Below, one piece after another: positions 6,176 through 14,981 of a stretch of DNA of 64,000 bases. A model generated the notes under the pieces. That model did not search any database and was not told where the DNA came from. It worked only from the letters and a program-made list of their open reading frames with translations. Position 1 is the first letter of the stretch; every line of letters begins with the position of its first letter. Position numbers and translations under genes: made by a program. Source of the stretch: Algiphilus sp965216485 (lineage in GTDB: Bacteria > Pseudomonadota > Gammaproteobacteria > Nevskiales > Nevskiaceae); contig NZ_OZ244162.1 in the NCBI RefSeq assembly GCF_965216485.1, positions 2,356,001 through 2,420,000 of the forward strand, given 5' to 3'.

Positions 6176-6343
6176 ATGGATGGACATACTCGGCCCCCTC
6201 GGTTGAGAGAGCAGCTTCGTGGGGTGATGCGAACCCAGCGCTACAGCCTGCGCACAGAGAAGACCTACTGGTACTGGATCCGCTACTTCATCCGCTTTCA
6301 TGGGATGCGGCATCCGCCTACGCCTAGCAGAATATTTCTCTAG
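6176..6343 (+). pseudogene. intI: Integron integrase, N-terminal fragment
   Basis: A 55-codon open frame starting MDGHTRPPRLREQLRGVM and then RTQRYSLRTEKTYWYWIRYF, followed by IRFHGMRHPPTP and a stop. This matches the opening of integron integrases (the SAM-like DNA-binding domain with YSLRTE-x-Y-x-x-W-I-R-x-FI-x-FH-x-x-RHP). A full IntI has about 320-340 residues, so the whole tyrosine-recombinase catalytic domain (R-H-R-Y) is missing. I checked the two other frames after 6343 and saw no continuation, so this is a deletion or replacement and not a simple frameshift. The gene points away from the cassettes, as in all integrons. Its promoter region and LexA box are still intact. Confidence 0.9.
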
Positions 6344-6669
6344 TGACCTTACAGCGTGTGTACCTGAAAGTCACAAGTCTCCGTTGTTTTGGGAGGTTCG
6401 GCCGCAGCATGGCGTGGGTCTCGCATGAAAACCTTCAGAGGCTGGCCGGCTTAACTTTGTGATTTGGCGCTATCGGGGCGCTCGGCGGCTTTTGGCCAGC
6501 TAGCGCTGGCTACCCCCTCACCCTGCCCTCTCCCCCTTGGATGGGGAGAGGGGATTCTTGGGGGGTGGTGTAGCCAGCCCTTCGCCCGGTTTTCTTAGCT
6601 GGCTATTACGCGTCCACGTTGGATGCGCCGGCGAAAGATTGCCCTTTGGGAAATGCGTATTGGGCTGGT
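6344..6669. other. Gene-free segment between integron and ligA
   Basis: No coding region is supported here. It marks the right-hand boundary of the accessory region. It contains one clear element, the imperfect palindrome at 6505-6578; the rest shows no promoter or repeat that I can support. Confidence 0.6.
6505..6578. repeat. Imperfect palindrome (REP/MITE-like intergenic element)
   Basis: Outer arms GCTGGCTAC (6505-6513) and GTAGCCAGC (6570-6578) are exact complements. Inner arms CCCTCTCCCC (6526-6535) and GGGGAGAGGG (6543-6552) make a strong hairpin with a 7-base loop. CCCTCTCCCC-type palindromes are common intergenic repeats in gammaproteobacteria. The element lies just where the integrase sequence has been lost and just after ligA, so it might also act as a ligA terminator. 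No second copy is seen in this window. Confidence 0.65.
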
Positions 6670-8712
6670 TCAGCCCAGCATCTTCTGGAGCTGGTCCCAG
6701 TCGATCACGTTCACGCCCAAACTTCTCGCCTTCTCCAACTTGCTGCCCGCGTTTTCGCCGGCCAGGAGATAGTCGGTGTTTTTGGAGACGGAGCTGGAGA
6801 CCTGGCCGCCTTGGCTTTTGATGATTTCGGCGGCCTGGTCGCGGCTGACGTCGGGCAGCGTGCCGGTGATGACAAAACGCAGGCCGGCCAGGGCTTCGCC
6901 TTTGGGCTGCTTGGGTTCGGGCCAGTGGATGCCGGCGTTGAGCAGTTCGTCGACGACCTGTTGGTTATGCGGTTCCTTGAAGAAGTCGCAGGTTTCGCTG
7001 GCGACGACCGGGCCGACGTCCGGCACGGCTTGCAGTTGGGGGAAGCGCTTGCTGCTGGGGCTGAGGTCGCGGGTGCCGTCGTCCGCCAGTGCGGCGTCTC
7101 GCAGCGCCTGGATATCGCCAAAGTGTTCGGCCAGTGCCTGAGCGGTAGTTTCGCCGACGTCGGGGATGCCCAACGCAAAGATGAATCGCGCCAGCGTGGT
7201 GTCTTTGCTGGCGTCGATGGCCTTGAGCAGGTTGTCGACGGACTTGGCGCCCATGCGCTCCAGGCCGCGCAGGGTTTCGGCCTTGAGGTGATAGATGTCC
7301 GCCGGGGTGTGGATGAGGTCGCGCGCCAGTAGCTGGGTCAGCATCTTGTCACCCAGGCCGTCGATGTCCATCGCGCGGCGGGAGACGAAATGCGCCAGGG
7401 CGGCGTGTCGCTGCGCCGGGCAGGCCAGGCCGTTGGTGCAGCGGGCGACGACTTCGCCTTCCGGGCGGGCGACGTGGGCGCCGCACTCCGGGCATTCGCT
7501 CGGAATCTGCGGCTTTTCCGCGCCTTTGGGGCGTTTTTCCGGCAGAGCGCGCACGACTTCGGGGATGACGTCCCCTGCCCGGCGCACGATGACGGCGTCG
7601 CCGATGTGCACGTCCTTGCGTTCGAGCTCGTCGGCGTTGTGCAGGGTAGCGTTGGAGACGGTGGCGCCGCCGACGAAGACCGGCTTGAGGCGGGCAACGG
7701 GCGTCACCGCACCGGTGCGACCGACCTGGTATTCCACGGCTTCGAGGATGGTCTCCACTTCCTCGGCCGGGAATTTGTGGGCGATGGCCCAACGCGGCGT
7801 GCGGGCGAGATGGCCGGCTTCCTCGCGTGCGGCGAGTTCGTTGAGCTTGTAGACGACGCCGTCAATCTCGACTTCCATCTCGGCGCGCGTGGCCAGGAGT
7901 CGGTCGTAGTGCGCCAGGCATGCGTCGATGCCCTTGGCCAGCTTGGCATGCGGGCTGACCTGGAAGCCCCAGGCCTGAAGCTGGTCGAGCAGTTCGCGCT
8001 GGGTCTTGATGGCCAGCTCGTCCGCACCGGCACCCACGGCATAAGCCATGAAGGACAGCGGGCGCTTGGCGGTGATCTTGGGGTCGATCTGGCGCAGGCT
8101 GCCGGCGGCGGCGTTGCGCGGATTGACGAAGCGCTTCTCGCCACGCTTGGCCAGGTCGTTGTTCATGCGCTCGAAGGCGCTCTTGGGCATGACGACTTCG
8201 CCGCGGATTTCGATGCGTGCCGGTGCTTCGCCTTTCAGCTGCAGCGGCAGGTCCTGCACGGTGCGCAAATTGGCGGTGATGTCCTCGCCGGTGCGGCCGT
8301 CGCCGCGGGTGGCGCCGCGCGTGAAGGCGCCGTTTTCATAGAGCAGCGACACCGCCGCGCCGTCGAATTTGGGCTCGGCCACGTAATCGCACTGGGAAAC
8401 ACCCAGCACATCGCGCAGACGGCGGTCGAATTCGCGCGCCTCGTTGGCATCGAAGGCGTTGCCCAGCGAGAGCATGGGCACGGCGAAGGTGACCGGGGTG
8501 AAGGCGTCCGAGGCCGGCGCGCCCACGCGCTGGGTGGGGGAATCCGGTGCCTGCAGCTCGGGGTGTGCTTCTTCGAGTTCGACCAGCTCGCGGAAGAGTC
8601 GGTCGTACTCGGCGTCGCTGATAGTGGGCGCGTCGTCCTGGTAGTAGCGCCGGTCGTGCGCGCGGATGGTCTCGCGCAGTTGTTCTGCGCGCTCCGCGGG
8701 CGACGTGCTCAT
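6670..8712 (-). CDS. ligA: NAD+-dependent DNA ligase LigA
   Basis: A 680-residue ligase (family length about 670) that seals nicks in DNA using NAD+ during replication and repair. The N-terminal Ia domain binds NMN (YYQDDAPTISDAEYD, residues 23-37). The adenylation domain has the catalytic lysine in EPKFDGAAV (K115). A four-Cys zinc finger is seen in SECPECGAHVARPEGE and CTNGLACPAQR. Helix-hairpin-helix repeats follow, and a C-terminal BRCT domain starts near residue 600 (LAGLRFVITGTLPDVSRDQA). Its start overlaps the zipA stop by four bases, so it is the last gene of the smc-zipA-ligA transcript. Confidence 0.98.
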   Translation of the reverse strand: MSTSPAERAEQLRETIRAHDRRYYQDDAPTISDAEYDRLFRELVELEEAHPELQAPDSPTQRVGAPASDAFTPVTFAVPMLSLGNAFDANEAREFDRRLRDVLGVSQCDYVAEPKFDGAAVSLLYENGAFTRGATRGDGRTGEDITANLRTVQDLPLQLKGEAPARIEIRGEVVMPKSAFERMNNDLAKRGEKRFVNPRNAAAGSLRQIDPKITAKRPLSFMAYAVGAGADELAIKTQRELLDQLQAWGFQVSPHAKLAKGIDACLAHYDRLLATRAEMEVEIDGVVYKLNELAAREEAGHLARTPRWAIAHKFPAEEVETILEAVEYQVGRTGAVTPVARLKPVFVGGATVSNATLHNADELERKDVHIGDAVIVRRAGDVIPEVVRALPEKRPKGAEKPQIPSECPECGAHVARPEGEVVARCTNGLACPAQRHAALAHFVSRRAMDIDGLGDKMLTQLLARDLIHTPADIYHLKAETLRGLERMGAKSVDNLLKAIDASKDTTLARFIFALGIPDVGETTAQALAEHFGDIQALRDAALADDGTRDLSPSSKRFPQLQAVPDVGPVVASETCDFFKEPHNQQVVDELLNAGIHWPEPKQPKGEALAGLRFVITGTLPDVSRDQAAEIIKSQGGQVSSSVSKNTDYLLAGENAGSKLEKARSLGVNVIDWDQLQKMLG

Positions 8713-9386
8713 GCCCGCTTGGCGTGCCAGTCGCGGACGTCTTCGCGCAGCTCGGTGATGCCGCTGGATTCCAGCGGCCGGCGCTGGCCGTCCAGCACCA
8801 CGGCGTCCAGGCTCTGCGCCAACCGCTGCGCGGTTTCCACCAGGTCGTCAAAGGCCACGACCGGGTCATCGGCCGAATTCAGCAGCGCGAACAGGCTGAG
8901 GCCGGGGGTTTCAAATTGGTCGGCCTCGCCCGGATCCAACACGCCGGGCTTGCGCATGTTGGCAACGTGGAACCAGGTGACGCCGCCCACACGGCGCTCG
9001 TAGGTCAGGCGTTCGCCGGGCTCCAGGCCCAGCGCGTGCAACTGGCGGTGGATGGTGGTGCCGGGAATAGGCTGGCCTTCACGCTGCAACACAAAGAGGG
9101 AGACGATCTTTTCCTCCTCCTGCGATGCGGGTGCCGCAGCGCTAGGGGTCGGCTGCGGGCTGGCGGAATAGCCACCCGCGCGGCGCGGCTCGCCAACACC
9201 GAATTCATCGAAACGGCCGGCGGCGCTGCCTTCACCGAGCAGATCCAGTTGCTCTTCCCGGCCGTCGACCCGTGGCGCCTTGCGGTGGGCGCTGCGCGGC
9301 GCCTCGCTGCGCCGGTAGCTGACAAAGCCGACCGCGGCGATGACGACCAGCGCCAGGATGAGTAGAGACAGTTGCAGTGCAGTCAA
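8709..9386 (-). CDS. zipA: Cell-division protein ZipA
   Basis: A 225-residue inner-membrane protein that tethers FtsZ to the membrane. An N-terminal transmembrane helix (residues 4-24, LQLSLLILALVVIAAVGFVS) is followed by a short charged, proline/alanine-rich linker and the C-terminal FtsZ-binding domain (about 90-220: IVSLFVLQREGQPIPGTTIH, TWFHVANMRKPG). It is shorter than the E. coli protein (328 residues) because the P/Q linker is reduced. It overlaps smc upstream and ligA downstream by four bases each. Together with the smc-zipA-ligA order, it is a gammaproteobacterial marker. Confidence 0.95.
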   Translation of the reverse strand: MTALQLSLLILALVVIAAVGFVSYRRSEAPRSAHRKAPRVDGREEQLDLLGEGSAAGRFDEFGVGEPRRAGGYSASPQPTPSAAAPASQEEEKIVSLFVLQREGQPIPGTTIHRQLHALGLEPGERLTYERRVGGVTWFHVANMRKPGVLDPGEADQFETPGLSLFALLNSADDPVVAFDDLVETAQRLAQSLDAVVLDGQRRPLESSGITELREDVRDWHAKRA

Positions 9387-12300
9387 GCGGCTTCTCCGGC
9401 CAGGCTGGCGGCTTCCTGTACATCCACGCTCACGAGGCGCGAGCTTCCGGGCTCGGCCATGGTCACGCCGTGCAGGTGATCAGCCAGCGCCATCGTGATC
9501 TTGTTGTGGGTAATGATGACAAATTGGACGCTGTCGGACATGTCGCGGATGACATCGCAGAAGCGCGACACATTGGCGTCGTCCAGCGGCGCATCGACTT
9601 CGTCGAGCAAACAGAAGGGCGCCGGGTTGAGTTCAAACAGCGCCAGCAGCAGGGCGACGGCCGTCATGGCCTTTTCACCGCCCGACAGCAGATGAATCGA
9701 GGTATTGCGCTTGCCCGGCGGCCGCGCCATGACGCGCACACCGGCCTGTAGCAGATCCTCGTCGGTGAGTTCGAGGGCGGCCTCACCGCCGCCGAACAGA
9801 CGCGGGAAGCGCGCGGCGAAGCGCTCGTTGACCTGGTCGAAGGTCTCGCGGAAGCGTGAGCGCGTTTCGCGGTCGATCTTGCGAATGGCTTCTTCCAGGG
9901 TTTCCAGCGCGTCGGAGATGTCCTTGTGCTGCGTGGCCAGTTCCTCGGCCCGCGCGCGGGTCTCGGAGAGCTCATCGATGGCGGCGAGATTGATCGCACC
10001 AAGCCGCTCGATGCGGCGCTGCAGCTTTTCCAGGCGCTCCTGCCAGGCCGCGGTTTCAGCCCCCTCTTCCAGCTTTTCCGCCACCTGACTGCGGGTAACG
10101 CCAAACTCTTCGAAGCGCGCGGCCAGGGTCTGGCGCTGGGCGTCCAGGCTGCGGTAATTGAGCTGGGCTTCCTGCTGGGCAGCCTGCGCCTCGTCGGCGG
10201 CAGCCTGCGCCTTCTGTTCTTCCTGGCGGGCCGTGGCCAGCGTCTGCTCGCAGCTTTCCTGCGCACGGCGTGCTTCTGCCAACGCCTCGCGCGTCTGCTT
10301 CTGGCGGGCGTCGGTCGTGGCCAGCACGATCTCCGCTTCCTTGACCGCGTTGTCCTGCTCCGGCTGCTGCTCGCGGGCGGCGAGCGTCTCGGCGAGCTGG
10401 CCGGCGCGGGTGGCGAATTCCTCGGCGCGCTTGGCGGCGGCTTCGTTCTCGCTGCGCGCGGCAGCAAGCCGCGCCTGCAAATCGGACTCCGCCCGCTGGG
10501 CCTCGGCCACGGCGTTGCGCGCTTGGTCGCGCTGCTGGCGCGCCTCTCGTTCGGCCTGCGCCAGGGATTCGCGCTCGCTGGCGAGCTGCTGGGCGCGGCT
10601 TTCGAGTTCGGCCAGGGTCGCGCGCAGGGATTCCACATCCGTGCTGCGCTCGGCGTGTTCCTTGCGCACCTCCTCACGCTGCTCGACCACGCGCTGGCGC
10701 TTGGCGGTCTGCTCGTCGAAGGCGCGCTGCGCCTTCTGTTCGGCGGACTGGGCGCGCGCATGGGCTTCGCGCGCACGCTCGGCTTCCTGTGCCGTCGCAC
10801 GTCGGGCCGCCGCGGCTTCGCTCTGGGCGCGGCTCGCGGCTTCGGCCGCGGCCTCGGACGCCCGAAGCCGCTCCGAGGCCTGGGCGAGTTCAATGTCGAG
10901 TTGCTCCAGACGGCGGCTACGGGCGATGACGCCGCCGCCGCTGCCACGCGGTGGCGTGCGCAGCCAGCCGCGCGCACGCCAGACGCCATCGGGCGTGATG
11001 ACACTGAACCCGGCCTCTGTCTGCGCCTGCAACTGACGCTCGGCGTCGGTGGCGTCCTCGGCACAGCCGATGCGCGACAGCAGCGCCTGGATGGCCGGCG
11101 GTGCCGTGACCTTGGCGCCCAACCCGTGCTCGCTGCGCTGACCTTCGGCTTCGGCCACCACGGCCGCACCGGATTCCGGGGCCTCGGCGGCCTGTGCGGC
11201 AGCCGCCACCAGATCGGCAGCCATGGGGGCCTGCAGCAGCTGCCCGAGGACGTGTTCGACCGCCCCTTCCCAGCCTTCTTCAACGCGGATGCGCTGGCCG
11301 AGACGGGCGGCATCGCCCAGCCCGAGCACATGTATCCAGTCATTGAGGCCACTGTCGTCTTCGCCCAGCGCAGCGGCCTGCAACGTCTTCAGCGAGGCGT
11401 GCTCGCTGGATAGCTGGGCGTGGCTGCTACGCGCCTCCGCCAGCGTGGACTGCGCTTCGATACGGGCGGCCTCGCACTGCTCGGCTTTCTGTTCGGCGCT
11501 CTCGGCGGCGGCGCGCGCTTTTTCCAGTGCGGTGGCGGCCTGGCGGGTCGCGGTCTGAGCAGCATCGAGGCTGTTGCGGTCCGGTTCCGGCGTGGCCTGG
11601 AGCTCCGCCTCCAGGCGCTCCACGCGCTTGGCAAGCTGCTGGAGCGTCTGTTCGCGCTCGCGCAGGCGGGCGCGCTCACCAGCCAGTTCCTGCAGCGGCT
11701 CGCGGCTCTGCGCGTCGTGCGTCTGCAAGGCCTGGCCGTGGGTTTCCACAATCTGTTCGGCATGGCTCAGCGCCTGCTGCGCCTCCTTCAGCCGATGGGT
11801 GGTCTGCTCGAGTTGGGCCTTGAGCTGCTGTTCGCGCTGGGCGGCGGCCTGTGCGGCCTCGACGGCGGTGCGGTGTTCCTGCTGGGCCTTGTCGCGCTCG
11901 CTGCCCAATGAGGCAATCTCGCGGTCGCGCATGTCCGCCAGCTGGCGGGCGTGGCGCAGGCCCTGTTCGGCACGGGCGTATTCGGCCTCGGCATTGTAAT
12001 GCGCGCTCTGCGCGGCATTGAACTGGTTGCGAGCGGATTCCAGCTCCACTTCAGCACGTAGACGGGCCTCACGGCTGGTGTTGAGGGTGGCGCGGGCGCG
12101 TTGCTGCGCGCTGTCGCAGGCGGCGGCCTGCTGCTGGGCGGCCTCGCACTGGGCTTCGGTGTCGCGCGTGTTGAGGAAGTGGATCTCCACCTTGAGCTTG
12201 GATTCTTCCTCCCGGTATTGCTTGTATTTGCGGGCGTTCTCGGCCTGGCGCTCCAGCGCCTTGGCGCGCGCCTCCACCTCGCCGTGCAGATCGTTGACGC

Positions 12301-12880
12301 GCGACAGGTTCTCGCGCGTGCTCTTGATGCGGGATTCGGTCTCCCGCCGACGCTCGCGATAGCGCGAGATCCCCGCCGCTTCCTCCAGCCACTGGCGCAG
12401 TTCTTCCGGCTTGGCCTCGATCATGCGCGAGACCATGCCCTGCTCGATGATGGCGTAACCGGAGCGCGCGCCCAGGCCGGTACCGAGGAACAGGTCCACG
12501 ACGTCGCGCCGCAGGCACTTGGCGCCGTTGAGGAAGTACTGCGACTGGCCGTCGCGCGTCAGCTCGCGCCGCACGGAGACCTCGTTGTAATGCGCGTACG
12601 GCCCCTGCAGCGTTTGGTCACTGTTATCGAAGGTGAGTTCGACCGAGGCGCGCCCCACCGGCTTGCGCGAACGCGAGCCATTGAAGATGACGTCCTCCGA
12701 GGAGGACGAGCGCAGTGTCTTCATGCTGGACTCGCCCAGCACCCAACGCACGGCGTCGATGATGTTCGACTTGCCGCAGCCGTTCGGCCCCACCACGGCC
12801 GTCAGATTCGACGGCAACGGCAAGGAGGTGGCGTCGACGAAGGACTTGAAGCCCGCAACTTTGATCTGGGAGAGACGCAT
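9383..12880 (-). CDS. smc: Chromosome partition protein Smc
   Basis: A 1165-residue condensin ATPase that organises and segregates the chromosome. The N-terminal ATPase half has Walker A GPNGCGKSN (residues 31-39). Two very long coiled coils (about 170-500 and 655-1000, rich in Ala/Glu/Arg/Gln) flank the hinge (about 505-650, GLNDWIHVLGLGDAARLGQR). The C-terminal half carries the ABC signature LLSGGEKAMTA and Walker B PFCLLDEVDAPLDD. It has true Smc architecture, not MukB, which fits gammaproteobacteria outside the enteric group. scpA and scpB are not in this window. It heads the smc-zipA-ligA operon and is divergent from queF. Confidence 0.98.
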   Translation of the reverse strand: MRLSQIKVAGFKSFVDATSLPLPSNLTAVVGPNGCGKSNIIDAVRWVLGESSMKTLRSSSSEDVIFNGSRSRKPVGRASVELTFDNSDQTLQGPYAHYNEVSVRRELTRDGQSQYFLNGAKCLRRDVVDLFLGTGLGARSGYAIIEQGMVSRMIEAKPEELRQWLEEAAGISRYRERRRETESRIKSTRENLSRVNDLHGEVEARAKALERQAENARKYKQYREEESKLKVEIHFLNTRDTEAQCEAAQQQAAACDSAQQRARATLNTSREARLRAEVELESARNQFNAAQSAHYNAEAEYARAEQGLRHARQLADMRDREIASLGSERDKAQQEHRTAVEAAQAAAQREQQLKAQLEQTTHRLKEAQQALSHAEQIVETHGQALQTHDAQSREPLQELAGERARLREREQTLQQLAKRVERLEAELQATPEPDRNSLDAAQTATRQAATALEKARAAAESAEQKAEQCEAARIEAQSTLAEARSSHAQLSSEHASLKTLQAAALGEDDSGLNDWIHVLGLGDAARLGQRIRVEEGWEGAVEHVLGQLLQAPMAADLVAAAAQAAEAPESGAAVVAEAEGQRSEHGLGAKVTAPPAIQALLSRIGCAEDATDAERQLQAQTEAGFSVITPDGVWRARGWLRTPPRGSGGGVIARSRRLEQLDIELAQASERLRASEAAAEAASRAQSEAAAARRATAQEAERAREAHARAQSAEQKAQRAFDEQTAKRQRVVEQREEVRKEHAERSTDVESLRATLAELESRAQQLASERESLAQAEREARQQRDQARNAVAEAQRAESDLQARLAAARSENEAAAKRAEEFATRAGQLAETLAAREQQPEQDNAVKEAEIVLATTDARQKQTREALAEARRAQESCEQTLATARQEEQKAQAAADEAQAAQQEAQLNYRSLDAQRQTLAARFEEFGVTRSQVAEKLEEGAETAAWQERLEKLQRRIERLGAINLAAIDELSETRARAEELATQHKDISDALETLEEAIRKIDRETRSRFRETFDQVNERFAARFPRLFGGGEAALELTDEDLLQAGVRVMARPPGKRNTSIHLLSGGEKAMTAVALLLALFELNPAPFCLLDEVDAPLDDANVSRFCDVIRDMSDSVQFVIITHNKITMALADHLHGVTMAEPGSSRLVSVDVQEAASLAGEAA

Positions 12881-13009
12881 CCGGCCTGTAGCGCACCAGC
12901 ACGGGAAAATGACTGTGCCGGGGCAGTGCCTCCGGCGACCTTGTAACCCTAGTTTAAGATATTGCGACGATGGCCCCTGATTGGCGGCCCCGCATCTACG
13001 GGATCGAAT

Positions 13010-13438
13010 ATGACCACGCGCCCCACCCGCGAGCTGGAAACCTTTGACAACCCCCGCCCCGAGCGCGATTTCTGTGTGCGCATGCGGATCCCCGAGTTCA
13101 CCTGCCTGTGCCCGAAGACGGGCCAGCCGGATTTCGGCACGCTCTACCTGGAATACATCCCGGACCGCCTATGCGTGGAGCTGAAGGCGCTGAAGCTGTA
13201 TGTCTGGTCCTTCCGCGACGAAGGGCACTTCCACGAGGCCGTGACCAACATGATCCTGGATGATCTCGTCGCGGCGGTCTCTCCCCGATTCATGCGCCTG
13301 ACGGCGGTGTTCAACGTGCGCGGCGGTGTGTACACCCACGTTTCCGGGGAACACAAGGCCGAAGGCTGGCAGGGCGCGCTGCCGCCGCCCGCCTGGCACG
13401 TCGACCCCACCGGGGCCGGCATGACGCCCGGCGTGTGA
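13010..13438 (+). CDS. queF: NADPH-dependent preQ0 reductase QueF (short form)
   Basis: A 142-residue enzyme reducing the nitrile of 7-cyano-7-deazaguanine (preQ0) to the amine preQ1 in queuosine synthesis. It is the short, single-domain type (as in Bacillus), not the 280-residue YqcD type usual in enteric bacteria. The nucleophile Cys is C34 in CLCPKTGQPDF, with D41 as acid; the family motif ELKALKLY is at 58-65 and FRDEGHFHE at 68-76. The ATG at 13010 is chosen because it gives the usual N-terminus; the longer frame adds an unlikely 16-residue extension overlapping the smc promoter region. gluQ and a QueD-like gene in this window belong to the same pathway. Confidence 0.95.
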   Translation: MTTRPTRELETFDNPRPERDFCVRMRIPEFTCLCPKTGQPDFGTLYLEYIPDRLCVELKALKLYVWSFRDEGHFHEAVTNMILDDLVAAVSPRFMRLTAVFNVRGGVYTHVSGEHKAEGWQGALPPPAWHVDPTGAGMTPGV

Positions 13439-13537
13439 CATCCATTCGTCATATGCACTTAAGCAAAATCAACGACTGACGACGCCGCGAATCGCGTCCT
13501 AGCATGCCGGCATCCACTGCTGTTGCAGGAGCATTCG

Positions 13538-14029
13538 ATGCAGACGCTTGAACAATATCTCGACGAATACGGCCAGAGTCACCGCAACCCGCTGAACCAG
13601 AAGATCCACTTCGTGTGTGTGCCGCTGATCTTCGTGGCCACGCTGGGTCTGGCTTGGTGTCTGCCCGTGGGCGCGTGGCTCGGACTGGAATCGCCACTGG
13701 CGTACTGGGTCAACGGCGCCACCATTGGCGGCGCCATCGCCTCGATCTTCTATTTCGTGATGGGGTTGAAGCCGACGTTGGTCATCACCGGCTGGTTTGC
13801 CGCCAGTGTGGCCATCATCGTCGGCATCGACCAAAGCGCACTGTCCTTGCTGTGGACCAGCGTCGTGGTCTGGGTGGCGGCCTGGATCGCACAGTTCTAT
13901 GGGCACAAGGTGGAAGGCGCCAAACCTTCCTTCGCCAAGGACATGCTCTTCCTGCTGGTCGGACCGCTCTTCGTGGTGGACGAACTCAGCGGTGGCTTCT
14001 TCGGCGGCAGCAACACCGCCCATTCCTAA
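13538..14029 (+). CDS. Mpo1/DUF962-family membrane protein
   Basis: A 163-residue integral membrane protein of the DUF962 (Mpo1, YGL010w-like) family: N-terminal YLDEYGQSHRNPLNQKIHFV with the family His, then four to five hydrophobic segments (about 25-45, 55-80, 83-100, 105-120 and 140-155), with QFYGHKVEGAKPSF between the last two. Yeast Mpo1 is an Fe-dependent dioxygenase of 2-hydroxy fatty acids; the bacterial role is not known and I only infer lipid metabolism. The ATG at 13538 follows AGGAG at good spacing; a TTG five codons upstream would lack this. It stands 99 bases after queF and converges with the HAD gene. Confidence 0.88.
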   Translation: MQTLEQYLDEYGQSHRNPLNQKIHFVCVPLIFVATLGLAWCLPVGAWLGLESPLAYWVNGATIGGAIASIFYFVMGLKPTLVITGWFAASVAIIVGIDQSALSLLWTSVVVWVAAWIAQFYGHKVEGAKPSFAKDMLFLLVGPLFVVDELSGGFFGGSNTAHS

Positions 14030-14057
14030 GGCTGCCTGATTCCAGTCTTCGGGCGCG

Positions 14058-14846
14058 TCACGCCTCCCCGGCGTGGCGCGCCTGCACGGCGCGCAGATCC
14101 TCCAGCGTCACCCAGGCGCCATTCTTCAACGGCGGATTGGCCGAGGTCGTGGGGGCATCGGGCTCACCCAGACTGTCGACGATGAGTTCGGCCCCCGAGA
14201 AATCCTCGTCGCGCGTGGTCGCATTGAGCGTGACCACCGTAGCCATGTTGGCAGTCAGCGCGGCGCTCAGGCCAAGGTGCGAGTCTTCCACGGCCACCGC
14301 TTCCAGCGGGTCCACCGCCAGCCTGCGAAGCGCTTCCACATAAAGGTCCGGCTCCGGCTTCTTGGCAAAGCCCTCATCGCCGCACAGCACCAGATCAAGC
14401 TTGTCCTGCAGCGCGCTGCCGATACTGTGCTCGAGCACGGCAGCCACCGTCGCGCGACTGGCGTTGCTGACGATGGCGAGCTGGATACCCACCGCGCCGG
14501 CCTCGTTGAGTAGCCGTGCCACTCCGGCGCGCAGAGGCACCTCTCCGTCGCGTACCAGCGCATGAAAATGCGCCGCTTTGCGCGCGTGCAGATCCTGAAT
14601 CAGCGCCTCGGGGTCTTCGGGATCGACTTCGGTGTCCTCCGGCCACTCGGGCTGATAGGTCGAGAGAAAGTGCCGCAGACGGTCGCGGCCACCGCCCGGA
14701 TGGCGCAGCAGATCGCGATAGAGTTTGGGGCCCCAGCGCCACGACAATCCGGCTTCGCGGAAGGCCCGGTTGTAGGCAGGGCGGTGGCCGAGGCGCTCGG
14801 TATCGGCGAGCGTGCCGTCAAGATCGAAACAGATTGCACGCAGCAC
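14058..14846 (-). CDS. HAD-superfamily phosphatase, CbbY-like
   Basis: A 262-residue haloacid-dehalogenase hydrolase. Motif I is FDLDGTLADTE (nucleophile D8, acid D10), motif II IVSNASRATVAAV, motif III KKPEPD and motif IV VAVEDSHLGLSAA. A helical cap (about 20-100) lies between motifs I and II, as in beta-phosphoglucomutase and CbbY proteins, so the substrate is probably a small sugar phosphate. CbbY itself dephosphorylates xylulose 1,5-bisphosphate, but no Calvin-cycle gene lies nearby, so I do not use that name. It is single-gene and convergent with the DUF962 gene. Confidence 0.9.
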   Translation of the reverse strand: MLRAICFDLDGTLADTERLGHRPAYNRAFREAGLSWRWGPKLYRDLLRHPGGGRDRLRHFLSTYQPEWPEDTEVDPEDPEALIQDLHARKAAHFHALVRDGEVPLRAGVARLLNEAGAVGIQLAIVSNASRATVAAVLEHSIGSALQDKLDLVLCGDEGFAKKPEPDLYVEALRRLAVDPLEAVAVEDSHLGLSAALTANMATVVTLNATTRDEDFSGAELIVDSLGEPDAPTTSANPPLKNGAWVTLEDLRAVQARHAGEA

Positions 14847-14981
14847 GGCGGGTCAGTCCGGCGGCGACCGTCTGAAGGCGGCCGGGAACGGGTTTTCAAC
14901 GCTTGCCGTGCAAGTCTTCATCTCCCGGATAAGCTTATCACTGTGCATGCCTGATTCGGCAGGGGACCCTTCCAAGGAATC

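Larger units (their letters stand above)
1..6343 (-). mobile_element. Chromosomal integron cassette array with truncated integrase
   Basis: Eight minus-strand gene cassettes are separated by seven attC recombination sites (60 to 99 bases, each starting near RYYYAAC and ending near GTTRRRY, with internal inverted repeats). The right end is an attI-type core at 5968-5974 followed by the 5' end of an intI gene pointing away from the cassettes. This is the standard integron layout, read backwards here. Three attC sites (682-780, 2814-2912, 3631-3729) are 99 bases long and closely alike; the other four differ in length and sequence, so the cassettes were recruited from several sources. The cassettes look clearly less GC-rich than the flanking core genes. 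The integrase is broken, so the array probably cannot shuffle unless an integrase acts in trans. The array continues past the left edge. Confidence 0.93.

Noticed and set aside
6344..6669. Frameshifted remainder of intI after the stop codon
   Set aside because: All three frames were read and none shows the expected integrase helices or catalytic residues.
7390..9003. Long plus-strand open frame opposite ligA and zipA
   Set aside because: A mirror of GC-rich coding bias; the minus strand encodes full LigA and ZipA motifs.
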